From Draconibacterium orientale (GTDB lineage: Bacteria > Bacteroidota > Bacteroidia > Bacteroidales > JAADGE01): DNA of 35,494 nucleotides. Where the stretch lies: assembly GCA_020721645.1 (NCBI GenBank), contig DYMH01000003.1, positions 24,274 through 59,767 of the forward strand, read 5' to 3'. A model generated the notes under the pieces. It made no database searches, was not told where the DNA came from, and saw only the letters and a list, made by a program, of their open reading frames with translations. Every line of letters begins with the position of its first letter. Position 1 is the stretch's first letter. A program made the position numbers and the translations under genes. This document shows positions 32,631-35,494 of the stretch, piece by piece.

Positions 32631-35468
32631 TTATCGAATTTCGATTTTGCTTCTGAAAATTTCGTGTTCCGAACGAATCTCAACAAAATAAATTCCTTTT
32701 CCAAAAGGTGATAAATCGATTGTTTGGAGTGTTAGGAATCTGTATTTTCTGAACACAATTCGACCTGCAATGTCGCTAACAGAAATTTGAGCCTCCGAAA
32801 ATCCTGTGAATTTGATTTTCAAAATACCGGAACTTGGATTTGGATAAACACTTACTGCGTATTGATTGGCATTTTCGACCGACAACGCATTTTCTTCAAC
32901 TTCGATATTGAAACTTGAAAGAGCAGCTTTACCAAAAAAATCGTGTGCAGTAACCGAAATATCGAGGCTTTGAATGGTTTTCGGAATACCCGAAAATTGT
33001 TTTTTTCCGGCTTCGAAATTCAACCAATCGGGCAACGGGTCGCCGTTGGAAAGCGTGGCGGTATAGTTTAAAATATCGCCGTAATCGGGGTCGGTAAACA
33101 TTTTATCGGGCAGGGTAAATAAAAAGAGCTTTTCAACTTCCGTGTTCTGATTTGGAATATCAAATGCCGTGGGAGAATGATTGATTGCAAACAGTAGAAA
33201 AAATCGATTTTCATTATTTTCGACTCCTTGCGTAAATGTGTATTCGGGTTTAACGGTAATATTTTGCAATGTATTTAATTGATTATCTTCCAAATAGATA
33301 TGGCGTTCGACAAATGTATTTTCGATATTACGGATTGTGTATGTACCTGAAATTCCGGCATATACACCCAGCGGGAGTGATTCTTCTTCGTTCATTTCGG
33401 GCAGTGCATTGACAGCGAACAAATTGGAATTATCGATATTGTACGTATAAATTTGTGGGTGAGTTGGATTCCACGAAAATTTTTTGTAGGCATCATAGTG
33501 TGCATCATGTTCTTGTGATGCGTCCGGAATTGTACGAATAACGGTTTCATCGGATAAGTTTCCGGTCGATAATTTCAATTTCAGGATATTCGGCACTTCG
33601 GCAATCGTTTTTTTCCAAAACGCTTGTTCGCTGTGCATTCTTGAAGCAGGCGAGATTGTTACCATTCCGGAATGTGTAACATCGGTATTTATCACTTTTA
33701 CAAAAAATGCCTGTCCGCTCGGAACCATATTCGAGCCTCCGTTGAGAGTAATTCCAACGTTCCATGCCGAAGAGCCGCCGCCGGATACGTAATATTGATA
33801 ATTATCGCCATCGTAGAAATAGGTACCTGATTCAATATCATCTTTTGCAACCAAATCCCAATCGATTGCCGCAGTAAAGGGGTTTCCAATCAAATTCCAA
33901 CCATCAAAAGTCGTCCATGCTTGAGTTACACCGTTTTCAATTGTTCCTATATTTTTGGTGTAGGAGACTGCGAACTCTTTCGATTCAACAAATAAATTGC
34001 CGCCGATTTGAGAAAATGTTTTATCGGTGGATTGGTATCTGTTGAATATAAATCCTTTATTTGCAGGCAGATATGTACTCAACAATTCCGATGCCCAACC
34101 CGAATTACCGAAAATGGTTGAGATATTCCAATAATCATCGGTTGTTTCGTTGTATGAATAGATGTTGGGATTTGAATATGGACCTTCTGTTGTAAAAGTT
34201 GTTGTCAGAATTTCGTTCATCGGAGCAAACATGTAATGCCACGAATCGGCGGTAATATATCGTTCGACAGTTGCTTTCACATTCGGCGTATTTTGTATCA
34301 ACGAGCCGGTTCCTGTTTCATCGGATTTCAGAATAAATCCGGCTGCTTCGGCATCGTTTGTGAGTGTTCCGGTTACTGTTAAATTTCCTAAGGGCGATAC
34401 TGATAATTTGGCAGTGCTTCCGATTGTAAGATTGTTATCAACGATAAAATCGTTTATTATTGCAGTTTCGGCTGTGCCCGAAATTTCAAAATCGCCTAAA
34501 ATTTCCAAAGCCGAATTAGGCAATGTTTTAATACCTGTTCCGCTCAAAATTAATGTACTGTAACGATTTGTAGCACTGTTCGGAATTACAACTGTTTGGA
34601 CGGCACCGTTGTATTCTACGGTTGTTTGTCCTCCGACAAAAGCATTCCATGCTCCGGAATTTGTAACTGCTCCCGCTATTCTCATAGTGCTTCTGTCAAC
34701 CATACTTAATGCATTATCCGTATTTATTGTTACATTATAAAAATTTGTTTCTCCTGAAATTGTTGCATCGGCATTTGTGAAAATCACATTGCTTGTATTG
34801 GGAATAAAAGTTCCGCCGACACAACTCCACGTGCTTCCGGCTCCGTTAACCGTAAATTGCGCATCGGCAACTGCATTTAAAATACCTGCAGCTTCAATTG
34901 TAATGGTTTTTATTTCGGTGAAAGCCGGTAATGTAGGAGAAGATAATGTTGTTGAAGCATCCGGAATTATGACATTCATTGTTACAGACGGACCAACATT
35001 CGGAGTCCAATTTTCGATACTTGTCCACGAATCTGACAATGAACCGTTCCATGTTATTGTAGTCGTTGTACCAAATTCATCGAGTGTTACATTTTTAGTG
35101 CCCGACCAGGTTGATAAGAAAAACCCAACATTTACATTTGATAAGGAAACCCAATTATCTGCGGAATTAAAAGCCGAACGCCCATATTCATAATTTGTAG
35201 GCGTAAGCCCAACCCAAAAAACAAGGTTTTCTTCAATATTTTCGTTTAATTCTTCATCTGTATAATGATACGAAAATATGCCTTTTGTTCCGCTTCCGCC
35301 TGTTTGAATGATTTCCATTTCTCTAAGAATTGCTCCCGGTCTCCAAGAAGGAGATGTTCCTATAGTTATTTTTGCACTCATTTCGGAAGGTAAAGTTCCA
35401 GTATTTGGAAAATAAACTGTTGTAAATTGATTTCCGAAAGTATAATTAGAGTCCGTCCATAAAGTCAA
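32631..35468 (-). CDS. Beta-strand-rich T9SS cargo protein lacking its N-terminus
   Basis: The readable frame gives 945 residues from a TTG at 35468. There is no signal peptide and the protein begins in mid-domain (YHYTDEELNENIEENLVFWVG is normally internal in such proteins). In-frame TAA lies six codons upstream (35484-35486), so the start is lost to a frameshift, an insertion or the contig edge. Domains: beta-strand repeats with TITWNGSLSDSWTSIENW and similar to about 390, a region with SWHYMFAPMNE..GFIFN..GWNLIGNPFTAAIDWD (~400-680), and a cadherin-like putative Ig domain (~763-858, PDKMFTDPDYGDILNYTATL...GIPKT). A type A sorting domain (YPNPSSGILKIKF...FGKGIYFVEI) closes it. The role is surface adhesion or matrix, by family. 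The intact 3' end and terminator suggest a recently broken or edge-cut gene. Confidence 0.75.
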   Translation of the reverse strand: MTLWTDSNYTFGNQFTTVYFPNTGTLPSEMSAKITIGTSPSWRPGAILREMEIIQTGGSGTKGIFSYHYTDEELNENIEENLVFWVGLTPTNYEYGRSAFNSADNWVSLSNVNVGFFLSTWSGTKNVTLDEFGTTTTITWNGSLSDSWTSIENWTPNVGPSVTMNVIIPDASTTLSSPTLPAFTEIKTITIEAAGILNAVADAQFTVNGAGSTWSCVGGTFIPNTSNVIFTNADATISGETNFYNVTINTDNALSMVDRSTMRIAGAVTNSGAWNAFVGGQTTVEYNGAVQTVVIPNSATNRYSTLILSGTGIKTLPNSALEILGDFEISGTAETAIINDFIVDNNLTIGSTAKLSVSPLGNLTVTGTLTNDAEAAGFILKSDETGTGSLIQNTPNVKATVERYITADSWHYMFAPMNEILTTTFTTEGPYSNPNIYSYNETTDDYWNISTIFGNSGWASELLSTYLPANKGFIFNRYQSTDKTFSQIGGNLFVESKEFAVSYTKNIGTIENGVTQAWTTFDGWNLIGNPFTAAIDWDLVAKDDIESGTYFYDGDNYQYYVSGGGSSAWNVGITLNGGSNMVPSGQAFFVKVINTDVTHSGMVTISPASRMHSEQAFWKKTIAEVPNILKLKLSTGNLSDETVIRTIPDASQEHDAHYDAYKKFSWNPTHPQIYTYNIDNSNLFAVNALPEMNEEESLPLGVYAGISGTYTIRNIENTFVERHIYLEDNQLNTLQNITVKPEYTFTQGVENNENRFFLLFAINHSPTAFDIPNQNTEVEKLFLFTLPDKMFTDPDYGDILNYTATLSNGDPLPDWLNFEAGKKQFSGIPKTIQSLDISVTAHDFFGKAALSSFNIEVEENALSVENANQYAVSVYPNPSSGILKIKFTGFSEAQISVSDIAGRIVFRKYRFLTLQTIDLSPFGKGIYFVEIRSEHEIFRSKIEIR

Positions 35469-35472
35469 CGTT

Positions 35473-35494
35473 TTTCGGGATTTTTATCCCGAAA
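35473..35494. repeat. Perfect hairpin at the right edge of the window
   Basis: TTTCGGGAT (35473-35481) and ATCCCGAAA (35486-35494) form a perfect 9-bp stem with a TTTT loop, ending on the last base. It contains the in-frame stop upstream of the truncated surface-protein frame. It may be the end of a repeat element, or a terminator of a gene beyond the window. Confidence 0.7.

Overview
The window comes from a member of the Bacteroidota, most likely a free-living or gut/marine Bacteroidales-type genome known only from contigs (inference). The evidence is five large surface proteins with type IX secretion system (T9SS) C-terminal sorting domains, a PorP/SprF-family outer-membrane protein beside a TPR/beta-propeller/OmpA protein, -7 promoter elements of the Bacteroidota form TAnnTTTG, little use of Shine-Dalgarno sites, and low GC. 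Both edges cut into genes or repeats: the left edge lies inside a perfect 507-bp-period repeat and the right edge lies in a perfect hairpin. This is what a short-read contig broken at repeats would look like.

Layout. 1-1122: the 3' end of a VCBS-like repeat T9SS cargo, then a terminator. 1241-1516: a decayed gene fragment abutting what looks like the end of a repeat element. 1586-3316 (minus): a bacterial-PH membrane protein, then a two-gene unit of OB-fold-like lipoprotein and PepSY-type membrane protein. 3317-4064: no gene; three 122-bp tandem repeats loaded with TTATCAACA, a DnaA-box-like 9-mer. 4065-5161 (minus): rplI, rpsR and rpsF. 5342-7018 (plus): dnaX, diverging from rpsF. 7036-7201: a MITE-like element built of four GGC-TCT-GCC hairpins between near-perfect terminal inverted repeats. 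7234-9711: a membrane/spermidine-synthase-like fusion protein. 9863-14413: a gingipain-family (C25) secreted peptidase with GEVED, PKD and T9SS sorting domains.

14506-26629 is the most interesting part. A soluble multi-PAS histidine kinase, a REC-PAS-LuxR response regulator and a single-domain response regulator lie directly upstream of an operon encoding a 14-module PKD protein with a gliding-motility-type sorting domain, a PorP/SprF-like protein and a PorE-like OmpA protein. The promoters of the kinase, the single-domain regulator and the PKD operon each carry a 10-bp dyad, GTA-N4-TAC, ending exactly 25 nt before the -7 element. The LuxR-type regulator is the obvious candidate activator (inference), which would make this a self-regulated circuit controlling a T9SS surface structure. 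The kinase and PKD genes are each also preceded by a tiny ORF that overlaps the start codon as ATGA.

26708-35468 (minus): two more T9SS cargo genes. One is an 1837-residue duplicated beta-helix protein. The other is a beta-strand-rich protein lacking its N-terminus. A bidirectional terminator separates them from the PKD operon. No tRNA, rRNA, CRISPR array, phage gene or transposase was seen.
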